Shown here: in pieces, positions 23,290-31,735 of the stretch
Position numbering within the stretch: position 1 is the stretch's first letter
How the letters are laid out: every line of letters starts with the position of its first letter
IMG/VR virus record: IMGVR_UViG_3300046740_000358
Location: 1 to 64,000 of that record
From: a virus
Direction: 5' to 3' (one strand)
Length of the DNA stretch: 64,000 bases
The notes under the pieces: generated by a model
The model's database searches: none
Told to the model about the DNA's origin: nothing
What the model saw: the letters and a program-made list of their open reading frames with translations, nothing else
Program-made: the position numbers and the translations under genes

Positions 23290-23364
23290 TGGTTGCAGGG
23301 GCTGGGATCGAACCAGCGACCTTCGGGTTATGAGCCCAACGAGCTACCGCTGCTCTACCCTGCA
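23290..23364 (-). tRNA. tRNA-Met (CAT anticodon), CCA encoded
   Basis: The minus strand folds into a full cloverleaf. The acceptor stem pairs TGCAGGG with CCCTGCA (7 of 7). The D stem is GAGC/GCTC. The anticodon arm is TTGGG-CTCATAA-CCCGA. The T arm is GCTGG-TTCGATC-CCAGC. An encoded A-CCA tail follows. The anticodon is CAT. An elongator Met is the simplest reading, but tRNA-Ile2 (lysidine) also carries CAT and cannot be separated by eye. The TTCGATC T-loop is standard. Confidence 0.93.
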
Positions 23365-23664
23365 AAAGCCGCCCGGGTCGACTGGGGACCGAATGCAACG
23401 GCAATCCCTCTGCCCGAGCGTCGGACCTCACTGTACCAGAATAGAAACCCCGTAAAAACCACGTATCTATGGGGGTGGGCGCCACCCCGGGCCCGCCCCG
23501 CTGAGCGGTCAGGCGAGGCCCGGAGCGCCGGGCTTGCTCCCCCGGCTGAGGCGTGCGCACCCTACCAGAGCCGGAAGCCCGCGCGCGACCACTGAACACC
23601 CGTCACGTATCGACCAATGTCGATTCGCGTTGCACGGCTATCATTCTCGGCCCATGCTTGATCT
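23365..23664. other. intergenic region, no gene seen
   Basis: 300 bases between the tRNA and the plus-strand cassette. The segment 23437-23475 (ACTGTACCAGAATAGAAACC...) is AT-richer than its surroundings and could hold the tRNA promoter on the minus strand. No hexamer pair is good enough to call. No promoter for the plus-strand cassette could be called either. Confidence 0.4.
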
Positions 23665-23880
23665 GTGAGCAAGACGAACCCAAGACGCGGCGGCAAGCGG
23701 CCCGGAGCTGGCCACCCGATCACCACCGGCAGCAACGCGACGGCGAGGGTGGTCTACCGCGTGTCGGCCGCCCAGCGCGCCGAACTCGCGACCGAGGCCC
23801 AGCGCCTCGGTCTGTCCTCCGCCGACCTTGCGGCCAAGCGCCGCGCGTTCCCACCGTCCACCCAAGGAGAATCAAAATGA
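23665..23880 (+). CDS. ribbon-helix-helix-like protein, plus-strand cassette gene 1
   Basis: 71 residues, GTG start at 23665. A basic KRPGAGHPITTGSNA N-terminus is followed by RVVYRVSAAQRAELATEAQRLGLSSADLAAKRR. This pattern of strand plus two helices is common in short phage and plasmid regulators. It opens a three-gene cassette on the opposite strand to the whole late block, ending with an ATGA overlap to the next gene. Probably autoregulatory. Confidence 0.6.
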   Translation: MSKTNPRRGGKRPGAGHPITTGSNATARVVYRVSAAQRAELATEAQRLGLSSADLAAKRRAFPPSTQGESK

Positions 23881-23996
23881 AAATGTCCCGAGTCCTATTC
23901 GCCGTTGCCTTTGTCCTCGGCCTCGCCTACGGCGGTGCGGTTGTGGCGAAGTCGGTTTCTGATCTGGTCGTCGAAGCCAAGGAGTCCGCCCAATGA
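23877..23996 (+). CDS. 39-residue membrane peptide, plus-strand cassette gene 2
   Basis: ATG 23877 overlaps the upstream stop, and its TGA overlaps the lipoprotein start (both ATGA). The sequence MKMSRVLFAVAFVLGLAYGG has a basic N-terminus and a hydrophobic span, then a KSVSDLVVEAKESA helix. It could be a short signal-anchored peptide. Membership of a coupled three-gene cassette is the main support. Confidence 0.55.
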   Translation: MKMSRVLFAVAFVLGLAYGGAVVAKSVSDLVVEAKESAQ

Positions 23997-24430
23997 ATGC
24001 CAAGAAACTGTTCGCGCTGTCGCTCGTCGTTTCGGTTCTTTCAGTCCTGGGATGCAACGATGCACCCGAAGACCAGGCCACTGCCGAACTTCGCCTCCCG
24101 GGGATCTGCGGGTTCCACGTCGGCCGCTACATCTTCGCGCTGGGCGAACGCCTAGATAGCGGCGCCGGCTGCCAGTATGCGCCGACCACCGAAGACCTCA
24201 TCCTGCCTACCGAGCACGCGGGGGTGGCGTGCTCGACGTTCCTGAGCCACTACGCCGCAGAACCCGCCAGCGGGTACAGCCGCTTTCTGGGACAGGATCA
24301 GACGTGCAACTGGTCCAGAAACGGCGACGTGGGAACCTGCGTGATTAATCAAAAGGCCCGCGTCGCGGGCGTTGAGTGTGCGTCCAAGTTCGCGATGACT
24401 TACAAGCGCGTCGAGGTCATCGCTTGGTAG
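23993..24430 (+). CDS. lipoprotein, plus-strand cassette gene 3
   Basis: 145 residues. Signal sequence (MNAKKLFALSLVVSVLSV) with an LGC lipobox at Cys 21; the mature part holds at least six more Cys (RLPGICGFHVGRY, GAGCQYAP, GVACSTFL, TCNWSRNGDVGTCVINQ). It is likely exported and disulfide-bonded. Phage morons often encode lipoproteins that block re-infection; here the plus-strand cassette interrupts a minus-strand late operon, as morons often do. Function itself not recognised. Convergent with baseplate J with one base between stops. Confidence 0.65.
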   Translation: MNAKKLFALSLVVSVLSVLGCNDAPEDQATAELRLPGICGFHVGRYIFALGERLDSGAGCQYAPTTEDLILPTEHAGVACSTFLSHYAAEPASGYSRFLGQDQTCNWSRNGDVGTCVINQKARVAGVECASKFAMTYKRVEVIAW

Positions 24431-24431
24431 G

Positions 24432-25682
24432 TCAGATCTCGGTGGAGATGTTCGTCGTGAAGTCGGCGACCGCGATCCTGCTCTGACCGCCGGTCGCGAT
24501 CGTCCCGAACGCGCGCTCCCACGTCGGATATTTGTTGAACGGGATCGCTAGGTCTTCCTGCTGGATGATGTTGTAGACGTACCCGAGGTAGATCGACTGG
24601 ACGGCGGGCGCGTCTCCGATCGCGTTGACTGCGGCCAGCACCACGCCATACAGCGGTGCTAATTGTACCGACTGCCCCGTCCTAGAATTGTCCTCGCCGT
24701 AGTCTGCCAATGCGTTTCTTATCGCAGGCCCCAGCGCCGAAGACACCGCTTGCCCAGCATATTTCTGCTTGAGTCGCACGTAGTAACAGACTCCGAGCGC
24801 GATCGGCCTGTCGAACTTTATCGGCTGCCCGTTCCCTTGCGCATCGATGATGGAGGCGGTGACCGCCCCCACCAGCGTCACGCCGCCCGAAGCCTTCGCC
24901 CAGATGGCCGCCGCGATGTCGGCGTCGAGTCCCCCGCGCACGACTGCCTGAATCGAGTTGGGCGGGAGGTCCGTGCTTCCAGGCCGCGCGATGGGAGAGC
25001 CGGTCTTGTTCTCGAATACCGCCGCATCCGAGACGCCTTGGATGTTCGCCAGCGCGGCGTAGAGGGAGTCGACCACCGACTTCCCCGTCAGCGCCACGGA
25101 GGCCGCGCGCCGAATCCGCAGGGCCGCGTCCGTCTCGATGTTCGACCCGAGGTTGACGCCCAGCGCGTTGGTGCAGCCCGTCCACCCCGAGATCACCGTC
25201 TTGATGGCCGTGATGGTGCCGGCGCCGGCGAACACGGGCCCGGTGGTGGTCGCGCGCACGGCCCCGGGCGTCGCCCCGCTGGCGTCGATGGTGACGTCGG
25301 CCAGCGTCTGGAAGTGCGCGGGATCGGCATCGGTGTTGTCGACCAGCGAGCCAGCCGGGATGAAGGTCCCCGGCGTGCCCGTCAGAATCACGTCGTCCGT
25401 GCTGTAACTGGCCCCGTTGCGGGTGATGCCGTTGATCTGGACGAGGCGGGAGAGCGCCGCGCGCTGCGCTCCCGCGGGTGACCTGGCGACGAACACCGCC
25501 TCGGCGAGCTGGCTCACGGTGTCGATGGCCTCTGCCGTGATGCCGTCGTACTGTCCATCAGGCGAGCTCGGGGTCGTGTCGTAGTCCTGGCCGTAAATGG
25601 TCTTCATCGCGGCGTCGACGTTCGCCAGGATGACGTCGAGGCGGTCGCGCGTGAACCCGGTTGCGTCGATGACGGTTGCCAT
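24432..25682 (-). CDS. baseplate J-like protein
   Basis: 416 residues. GFTRDRLDVILANVDAAMKTIYG and LSRLVQINGITRNGA near the N-terminus, then a GTPGTFIPAGSLVDN strand repeat, TETDAALRIRRAASVA and IQGVSDAAVFENKTGS, match baseplate J/gp47 of P2-, Mu- and related myoviruses. It forms the baseplate wedge arm that links the hub and tail fibres. Start at ATG 25682. It is the distal side of the late operon, followed by the plus-strand cassette. Confidence 0.92.
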   Translation of the reverse strand: MATVIDATGFTRDRLDVILANVDAAMKTIYGQDYDTTPSSPDGQYDGITAEAIDTVSQLAEAVFVARSPAGAQRAALSRLVQINGITRNGASYSTDDVILTGTPGTFIPAGSLVDNTDADPAHFQTLADVTIDASGATPGAVRATTTGPVFAGAGTITAIKTVISGWTGCTNALGVNLGSNIETDAALRIRRAASVALTGKSVVDSLYAALANIQGVSDAAVFENKTGSPIARPGSTDLPPNSIQAVVRGGLDADIAAAIWAKASGGVTLVGAVTASIIDAQGNGQPIKFDRPIALGVCYYVRLKQKYAGQAVSSALGPAIRNALADYGEDNSRTGQSVQLAPLYGVVLAAVNAIGDAPAVQSIYLGYVYNIIQQEDLAIPFNKYPTWERAFGTIATGGQSRIAVADFTTNISTEI

Positions 25683-25694
25683 GCTGGTCAGCTC

Positions 25695-26093
25695 CTACGG
25701 GCTCAAGGGGTAGAGGTCGGACACGGACCATGCATCGCCGTCGACGTCCTTGCCGCTGGCGTTGATGGTGACCATCCTGGTGTTGCGGTCGAAGACCAGA
25801 TCAAACGACGTGATGCTGGCCACCCCGTTGGTCGTCAGGATGCGAGCCTTCAGCGTGGCCTCGGCGTAGGCGGCGTTGGCGGGCATGTGGCCGAGGATCG
25901 GCTCGACGTCGGTCCCGTCCTGGTACCACGGGACGCCTTCGTTGGCATCGAGGAACCACTCCCCCAAGATCACCTTCAGGTTGCACTCGAGGCGCTGGGC
26001 GGTCGCGCGTGAGCCGTAGTGAAAGTTGGCCATACCCCGTCCGCGCATTTCGTCGCCGTTGGAGTCGAGCTTGCGGACGTGCATCGTGGCCAT
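25695..26093 (-). CDS. baseplate wedge protein (gp25/GpW-like role)
   Basis: 132 residues. GSRATAQRLECNLKVILGEWFLDANEGVPWYQDG is the pattern of a phage family lying just before baseplate J, with GEWFLD and GVPW motifs, and is followed by a short C-terminal beta part (VFDRNTRMVTINASG). By position it corresponds to gp25 or W in other myoviruses, which stabilise wedge and sheath; homology to those two is not visible by eye. Confidence 0.7.
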   Translation of the reverse strand: MATMHVRKLDSNGDEMRGRGMANFHYGSRATAQRLECNLKVILGEWFLDANEGVPWYQDGTDVEPILGHMPANAAYAEATLKARILTTNGVASITSFDLVFDRNTRMVTINASGKDVDGDAWSVSDLYPLSP

Positions 26094-26105
26094 GCGGTTG
26101 CGGCC

Positions 26106-26309
26106 TTAGGCGTCGAGGGCTTGGATCACGAAGTGAAAGACCTCGTCGTACATCTCGAGGAGAGGGCCATCGGCCACGAGAGACCCGCGGCGTCCCGTGC
26201 GCTTGAAGACCCGATCGCCGAGGGCGACGGTATCCGGCACCAGGTCGGGGACGTCGGCGGTCCCGACGGCGCCCGCCTCGCGGTTGCTGACCAGCATGAT
26301 TTTCGCCAT
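26106..26309 (-). CDS. small baseplate-region protein, 67 aa
   Basis: ATG 26309 (MAKIMLVSNREAGAVG). Beta-rich small protein: DTVALGDRVFKRTGRRGSLVADGP, then a helical DEVFHFVIQALDA. Located between the GpW-like gene and the minor tail gene, so probably part of baseplate assembly. No family recognised. Confidence 0.55.
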   Translation of the reverse strand: MAKIMLVSNREAGAVGTADVPDLVPDTVALGDRVFKRTGRRGSLVADGPLLEMYDEVFHFVIQALDA

Positions 26310-26337
26310 GGTCACGAGGATACCACCGCCTAGGGCG

Positions 26338-26808
26338 TCAGTGGATCGGCGCGACCGTCGGCGTGGGGGTCGTCGCCGTCGTGACGATGACGGTCAGGGC
26401 GTGCGCGTGCAACTCGGCAGCGATGGCCGCGCAGGCGTCGGCGGCCGATTTCATTCCCGCGATGTTGCCCGCGAACACCGGCGCGAGGTTCGGACCGGCC
26501 CCGGGTGATGTGACCACGCCCGCGAACGCGCCCGCAAACGCGATGGGGGGGGCACCCCAGAACGCCACGAACGCCGCCTGCATGGCTGGCGCAGCGGCAC
26601 CGCCAGACGCGAATGCAGCCCCCAGCGCGCCCGCGAGCACACTCACGGCCCCCGCCACGCTTGGCACACCATTGATAGACGACCGGGCGGCCGCCGCATA
26701 CCCGCCGTACGCCTGCGCCCATCGCTGACCAGCCTCGGCGTGTGACGCGGGGAACGACGTGGCGATGTCCTCTAGTGCGCTTGCGAGGCTGCCCTGATCC
26801 AGCGCCAC
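26338..26808 (-). CDS. Ala/Gly-rich minor tail protein, 156 aa
   Basis: Helical and Ala-rich, with several hydrophobic segments (VPSVAGAVSVLAGALGAAFASG, APPIAFAGAFAGVVTSP). Occurs between the spike and the small baseplate gene, so it is probably a baseplate or hub accessory protein. No family recognised. Low complexity makes any homology call unsafe. Confidence 0.5.
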   Translation of the reverse strand: MALDQGSLASALEDIATSFPASHAEAGQRWAQAYGGYAAAARSSINGVPSVAGAVSVLAGALGAAFASGGAAAPAMQAAFVAFWGAPPIAFAGAFAGVVTSPGAGPNLAPVFAGNIAGMKSAADACAAIAAELHAHALTVIVTTATTPTPTVAPIH

Positions 26809-26812
26809 CTGA

Positions 26813-27490
26813 TCACGGCCCCACGAACGCGGTCATTGATTTTATCTTTGCCTTGAAGGCCGCCATGTTGAGCGGACCGACTCCCGTCGGCCCCATTCCG
26901 GTAGCGAAGCTCATTTCGGCGATGCACTCGAGGATCGCTTCCGACAGCACCGCTGCCTGGGCAGACCCCTGCCCCGTGCCGCCGCCCTCCGGTGGTGTCG
27001 CTCGGAAGATGATCGCCCCCTCGCGCGTCCGGAGCTCGGCGGAGGTCATGCTGAACGTGCCGATCGCCCGCGGCTCGCTCGAGATCCCCGGGATGAACAT
27101 CGCGTCCGACGGATCGTGGAACCGGATCTCGCTCGGCTCCTGGGTGCCCCCCTTGGCCAGCCAGTGGTCGATCGCGCGATCCCCGAAGACCAAGATCCCC
27201 TCGTCTCCCTCCTTGATCGGGAACGTGAGGATCAGCGGGCCGCCAGCGGGGAATTGCACCGGCACGTTCACGCACGGCTGGGCGTCGCGCACCTCGGACC
27301 CGCGGAACTTTTTCTTGATGGCCGGCTGCACGCTGGCGGTCTGGGTGACGGGGTCGAAGGACATCACGATCCCGGGACCGGAGACACAGATCCGCTTGAG
27401 CATCGCGCGCGCGGCCGCGCTGTGGGCATCCTCGTCCGAAGCGTTCAACTCCTCGTCGGTGCGGTCTTGGTTGCTCTCGTCTTCAGCCAT
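26813..27490 (-). CDS. Gp138-type membrane-puncturing spike protein
   Basis: 225 residues. The N-terminal OB fold is visible in GIVMSFDPVTQTASVQPAIK, followed by PVQFPAGGPLILTFPIKEGD, which fits the Gp138 spike N-domain, and EGILVFGDRAIDHWLAKGG. A beta-helix-type C-terminal domain is short. The Gp138 spike sits at the tip of the tail tube and pierces the host outer membrane. Located between the hub and baseplate wedge genes, as in many myoviruses. Confidence 0.85.
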   Translation of the reverse strand: MAEDESNQDRTDEELNASDEDAHSAAARAMLKRICVSGPGIVMSFDPVTQTASVQPAIKKKFRGSEVRDAQPCVNVPVQFPAGGPLILTFPIKEGDEGILVFGDRAIDHWLAKGGTQEPSEIRFHDPSDAMFIPGISSEPRAIGTFSMTSAELRTREGAIIFRATPPEGGGTGQGSAQAAVLSEAILECIAEMSFATGMGPTGVGPLNMAAFKAKIKSMTAFVGP

Positions 27491-27493
27491 GGG

Positions 27494-28450
27494 TCACGCC
27501 GCCTTTTTCGCTGGGATCGGCTTGCTGAGGGACACGCACAGCGATTCCGTGTGCCACTCCTTGCCGAGAGTATCGCCTTTGTGGGTCAGGCTGATCACCT
27601 TGTAGAGCCCGTCGGGATCCATGCGGGCCGGGCCGTGCTTTTTCTTCGTGACCTTCTTGCCGGGTTTCTTTGCGCCGGCGGCCTGCTCGGTGATGGTCCG
27701 CAGTTCCTCCTTCAGATCGTTGTTGTCGAGTTGGACCACGCCGCCGATCTTGATGGCCGGGTTCAACAGGCACCACGCCTTGATCCCCTTGTCCGTGACC
27801 TCCGGCGCCTTCAGCATGCCGGTGTCGGCGCGGATGACGATCGCTTCCCCGGGGAGAGTGCCCTCGAACGGGATGAAGTGGAGCACGCCGTTCTGGATGG
27901 ACCAGTCGCACTCGGCCGCCGCGGCGATCTGGTGGAGGTAGTCGCGGGCCATCCCGTTCATGACCTTGGCCCTCGAGCGCTTGCCCTTGTTGGCGGCGAC
28001 CGCCGCCGCGTTGCCAAGCTTCGTCGACTTGAACTGGCTGACGATGTGGTTCAGGACATCCGAGTCCGTGGTCCCCGCCGCCAGGACGGTGTTGATGACC
28101 GTGCCGTAGTAGTCGCCATCGCCGTCGCCCGCGATCAGTTGGGTGATCTGATCGTTGCCCTCCCGGTACCGCCGCGGGCGAACGAGGTTCCCCGCGAACA
28201 CGAGGCGGGCTTCGCGCTGGTAGCCGGCGTTGCACTGGACCTCGTCGAACTCCCCCTTGATCCGAGACTCGGTGTCGTCGGCCAAGTTGTAGATCAGGAA
28301 CTCGGCGTGATTCGGCGTGTGCTTGATGGTCTTCGTGATCTCGAACTTGATCCGGAAGTCCTGGTTCGCTACCGCGCCGTCCCCCGTACTCGCCTTGCCG
28401 ATCAGGAGTTCGAAGACCCGCCGGTACTGCAGGACCGGATCGGTGCTCAT
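27494..28450 (-). CDS. baseplate hub protein (gp27/late control D type)
   Basis: 318 residues from ATG 28450; the in-frame extension to 28825 lies inside the plug gene. DFRIKFEITKTIKHTPNHAEFLIYNLADDTES is the hub entry pattern, then a barrel domain with ARLVFAGNLVRPRRYREGNDQ and a LISLTHKGDTLGKEWHTE finish. Hub trimers join tube, tape measure and spike, and both genes flank this one. Confidence 0.75.
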   Translation of the reverse strand: MSTDPVLQYRRVFELLIGKASTGDGAVANQDFRIKFEITKTIKHTPNHAEFLIYNLADDTESRIKGEFDEVQCNAGYQREARLVFAGNLVRPRRYREGNDQITQLIAGDGDGDYYGTVINTVLAAGTTDSDVLNHIVSQFKSTKLGNAAAVAANKGKRSRAKVMNGMARDYLHQIAAAAECDWSIQNGVLHFIPFEGTLPGEAIVIRADTGMLKAPEVTDKGIKAWCLLNPAIKIGGVVQLDNNDLKEELRTITEQAAGAKKPGKKVTKKKHGPARMDPDGLYKVISLTHKGDTLGKEWHTESLCVSLSKPIPAKKAA

Positions 28451-28800
28451 GCGCTGGCGTCCGCCGCCGCCTCGGCCATCTCCTCCGCGCTCAGCCAGTA
28501 GACGTTGACGCGCACGCCGAGATCTTCCGACCCGGCGTCGACGTCCGTGTTCGCCTCGTCGAACGGGATCAGCGACCCGATGCCCAGCGCGTAGGGCGCG
28601 AGGATGTCCTGCCCCAGCAGGATCGGCACGCCCGACAGCAACTTGACTTGGTCGATCTGGCGCGTGATGTCGACGGTCCAGAACCCGGGATCCCCTGGAA
28701 TTCCTTCGTTCCAGCGGGTCTCGAAGTCGTACTTGGCCCCGTCGCCCAGGGCGCACGTGAAGACCCTCGAGGGCTCGCTGTTGAACGGGATGAGGAGCAT
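28447..28800 (-). CDS. baseplate plug protein (Pam3 gp18-like)
   Basis: 117 residues from ATG 28800. MLLIPFNSEPSRVFTCALGD, then YDFETRWNEGIPGDPGFWTVDI, VKLLSGVPILLGQDILAPYA and GIGSLIPFDEAN give the plug-family pattern, a small beta barrel at the bottom of the tube. Starts and ends in TGATG/ATGA overlaps with the Dit-like and hub genes, showing it is part of one polycistronic baseplate unit. Confidence 0.75.
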   Translation of the reverse strand: MLLIPFNSEPSRVFTCALGDGAKYDFETRWNEGIPGDPGFWTVDITRQIDQVKLLSGVPILLGQDILAPYALGIGSLIPFDEANTDVDAGSEDLGVRVNVYWLSAEEMAEAAADASA

Positions 28801-29456
28801 CAGAGGACCCCCGTCGCCTGGCCACCGCGCAGGAACACCGACTTCCGCTTGGCGACCGTCTGCTCGGGCGCCTGCTTGGCCCCGCTGGTGGTCTTCGGGT
28901 CGGCCTTGCGCGCGGTCGCCTTGTCGGCCCGCGGGGTGTACTTGACCGTCCTGGTGCTGACGATCCGCACCTCGCGCAGCGTCGCCCGGAAGAGAAGCGC
29001 GCCGCCCGTGCGCTTGTCCTGAGTCGCCCCGAGCTTCTTCAACAGCAGGCTCTCCCGGAGGCCCAGCCCCGTCTGGTACGAGAACGGGTTCCCCGACGCC
29101 TGCAGGTTCAGCATGTTCTGCAACGCTCGCGCGTGGCGGCTCAAGGTGTCGCCGCCGGCTGCAGGCACGAGCCAGTCGTAATCGCGCGCCAACTCTAGGA
29201 CTCGGTCCCGGTCGGACTGCCGCATCCCAAGCCAGATCTCCGACACCACCGCGTACATCTCGATCACCTTCGGCATCAGGACCACGTGGTCCGAGACGAT
29301 GAAGCCGGTTTCGACCGGGTTGTCCATGATGTCGAGCTCGGAGGTGGTGTCCTCCGAGATCACGGTGTCGAACTCGAAGGGCGGCTGGCGCAGGCCGTTC
29401 TCGTCGGTCCCCATGATCCAAACGCTCCGCATGGGAGGTGCAGTCATCACCGGCAT
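28800..29456 (-). CDS. Dit-like tail protein
   Basis: 218 residues. PFEFDTVISEDTTSELDIMDNPVETGFIVSDHVVLMPK is the entry segment of the Dit-like N-terminal domain, followed by DRVLELARDYDWLVPAAGGD helices and a basic C-terminal tail (RKADPKTTSGAKQAPEQTVAKRK). Dit-like proteins connect tube, hub and fibres. The gene overlaps the plug gene (TGATG) and the tape-measure stop. Confidence 0.7.
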   Translation of the reverse strand: MPVMTAPPMRSVWIMGTDENGLRQPPFEFDTVISEDTTSELDIMDNPVETGFIVSDHVVLMPKVIEMYAVVSEIWLGMRQSDRDRVLELARDYDWLVPAAGGDTLSRHARALQNMLNLQASGNPFSYQTGLGLRESLLLKKLGATQDKRTGGALLFRATLREVRIVSTRTVKYTPRADKATARKADPKTTSGAKQAPEQTVAKRKSVFLRGGQATGVL

Positions 29457-31735
29457 CAGTATTCCTCGGCGGTGCTGAGGTTGCGGATCACTCGGGCGTT
29501 TTTGGTCTTGGCCTCGTCGCGGACCTGGGCGGCCACCCGCTGGGCGAACCGCTCGACGTCGGCGGGCTTCATGGGATCGCCCTCGAACTTGAGATCGCCG
29601 AAGGTGAAGTGCTGGTCAATCTTGGTGTCGCCGCCGAGTTTGGACTTGACCAAGTCCAGCATCGCCTGGGGAGGAGCGTTGGCGGAGCCGCCGTAGGCCG
29701 CTCCCTGCATCCCGCCGACGCCGCCCAGCATGGAAGCGATGTCGATGCCGCTGCCCCCGCCGAACTTCCCGAACATCTCCTGGAGGCCCGCGACCAGCCC
29801 GGTCTTCTTTTCGTCTGCCAGCGCCGACGGGCGGAACCCGGGGCCCTCGGCGGTACCAGCCGCCGGCAGCGCCCCGCGGGGGGCGTACGGGCTATTCCAC
29901 GCCCCCTGGGGGCCGGTGTCCTGGCCAGGCAGGCGGACGCCGTCTCCCGCCGCCAGTTCCGCTTTCTCCGAGAACGTCGGCAGGGTCACCAGCCCGGTGG
30001 CGTTCATGGTCTCGGCGAAGGAGTTCCACGCGGCCTTCATCTTGGCCACGAGGTCGTCGAAGTGCGTTCCGATCGACACGATGGCCGCGAGGATGGGTCC
30101 GAAGACCGGGATGTTCACCAAGAACGCGGCGAAGGACATCCAGTTCTCGCGCATGAAGCCGGTGACCGCCTGCCAGTTCTGCCACAGCAGGTAGACCGTC
30201 GCGCCGGCGGCCAGCAGCGCGGCGATCACCAGGTAGACAGGCGACGCCACCAGCAGGAACGCTGCGGCCGCCTGCAGGGACGCCACCAGCGCCGCCGCCT
30301 TGAATGCGATGAGCACGCCGGCCAACGTCGACACCACCGTGATGACGCCGACGATCGCCACCTGGGCGGCCGCGCCGAACTCGCTCCAGTGATCCTGGAG
30401 GTACCCGACGACCTTGATGGCGCCGTAGATGGCCGCGCCCAGCAGCAGGACCGGGGCGAGAATCCGCGCCATGCTGAAAACGGCCGCGAGCGCCGTGCGC
30501 ACGAACGCGAAGCGCAGCGCGGCCAGGCCCAGTACCAATGTCCCGAGCACGGTCTTGGCCAGCCACAGACCCGCCGGCCCGAGCTCGGTCACGATCATGC
30601 CGGTGACTGACTCCCCCCCCGTGTAGAACGTGTAGAGGTCCTCGGCGATCAGCCCGATGGCCACCAGCAGAGCCCCGGTGAAGAGGCGCTTGAGGTTCAT
30701 CAGGCTGTAGACCAGCAGCCCCACGCCCTTGGCCACCTTCTCGAAGGCCAGCCCCGCCATCGCGAACCCCAACAGGACCGCCGTCGCCTTCACCGCCATC
30801 ATCGCGGTGTCCGACTTCAGGAACCACTCCACCAGCGCGGCCACACTCTCCACCGCCTGGGTGACCATACCGCCGATGCTGTTGCCGACATCGACGACCC
30901 GCTTCCCCAGCGCGGTCATCGCTCCGTCCGCCGTGAAGAACGCGGCGTTGAGCTTGGCGATCCCGCGCTTCATGCCCTCGAACAGCACCTCGCCCCCGCG
31001 GCGGGTGAGCATCTTGGCTGCCGAGATGATCGCGCCCTTCATGGCGTCGAAACTCGAGGCGGACCGCTTCAGCATCGGGTCGAGCTTGGAGAAACTGGCC
31101 TTGAACAACTCGAGCCGCTCGGGAGCGGTCATCTTGTTGAAGGATTCCTGGGTCAGTTTCGCCTGCCCCTGGACCTGACGCAGGAACGGCAGGAACCGCT
31201 TGAACAGGATGTTGATGCGGGTGGCGTGACCTTGGCCAGCGACGAACAATTCCTGCATCTCGCGGGCGGCCACCTGGTGCGGCACCTTCAAGGTGTGCCC
31301 GATGGCGGCCAGCTTGTTGGTGAACTCGGTAATCTGCTCGACCTTCCAATCGGGCACGGCGTCCTTGATGACCGGGAGCCCGCCGCGGAACATCTCGATG
31401 TATTCGTCAGCCTCGCCCGGGAGGAGCGCCGCATCACGGATGATCTGGTCCATCGTCGTCGCGGCTTCCTTCATGCCCGCGTTGAAGTCGCTGGAGATGC
31501 CGAGGGCGTCGAAGAACCCGGCCAGCGCGATGGTGTTCTGCTCGTATTCGTCGCTGATGTTGGCGATCGCCTTGACGGCCAGCCCGCCCAGGACGGCGCC
31601 GGCGGCCGCGCCGTAGGTCAGGAGTTGCGTCGAAGCCTCCTCGGCTCGCTTCTTGAAGGTCTCAAGGCCGGAGAAGTCCGGCGCGAAGCCCAGGGCGATG
31701 AACAGGCTGTCGATGATCGTGCCGCCGACAGGCAT
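29456..31735 (-). CDS. tail tape measure protein
   Basis: 759 residues. Long helical protein with an N-terminal half of coiled coil (residues 30-280) and a large central cluster of hydrophobic spans: LLTYGAAAGAVLGGLAVK, MMAVKATAVLLGFAMAGLAF, RLFTGALLVAIGLIAEDLY, VAIVGVITVVSTLAGVLIAF and SPVYLVIAALLAAGATVYLLW. A Gly/Pro-rich C-terminal third follows. It sets tail length and later moves through the host membrane to allow DNA entry. 759 residues would give a tail of roughly 110 nm by the usual rule of 0.15 nm per residue (inference). Confidence 0.9.
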   Translation of the reverse strand: MPVGGTIIDSLFIALGFAPDFSGLETFKKRAEEASTQLLTYGAAAGAVLGGLAVKAIANISDEYEQNTIALAGFFDALGISSDFNAGMKEAATTMDQIIRDAALLPGEADEYIEMFRGGLPVIKDAVPDWKVEQITEFTNKLAAIGHTLKVPHQVAAREMQELFVAGQGHATRINILFKRFLPFLRQVQGQAKLTQESFNKMTAPERLELFKASFSKLDPMLKRSASSFDAMKGAIISAAKMLTRRGGEVLFEGMKRGIAKLNAAFFTADGAMTALGKRVVDVGNSIGGMVTQAVESVAALVEWFLKSDTAMMAVKATAVLLGFAMAGLAFEKVAKGVGLLVYSLMNLKRLFTGALLVAIGLIAEDLYTFYTGGESVTGMIVTELGPAGLWLAKTVLGTLVLGLAALRFAFVRTALAAVFSMARILAPVLLLGAAIYGAIKVVGYLQDHWSEFGAAAQVAIVGVITVVSTLAGVLIAFKAAALVASLQAAAAFLLVASPVYLVIAALLAAGATVYLLWQNWQAVTGFMRENWMSFAAFLVNIPVFGPILAAIVSIGTHFDDLVAKMKAAWNSFAETMNATGLVTLPTFSEKAELAAGDGVRLPGQDTGPQGAWNSPYAPRGALPAAGTAEGPGFRPSALADEKKTGLVAGLQEMFGKFGGGSGIDIASMLGGVGGMQGAAYGGSANAPPQAMLDLVKSKLGGDTKIDQHFTFGDLKFEGDPMKPADVERFAQRVAAQVRDEAKTKNARVIRNLSTAEEY

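Noticed and set aside
27494-28825. Longer start for the hub gene at 28825
   Set aside because: The extra 125 codons overlap the plug gene in another frame and show shadow composition; ATG 28450 with an overlap is favoured.
29892-31349. Second long minus-strand frame within the tape measure
   Set aside because: Alternative frame of a GC-rich gene, Arg/Gly/Ala/His-rich composition, no start signal, no hydrophobic spans.
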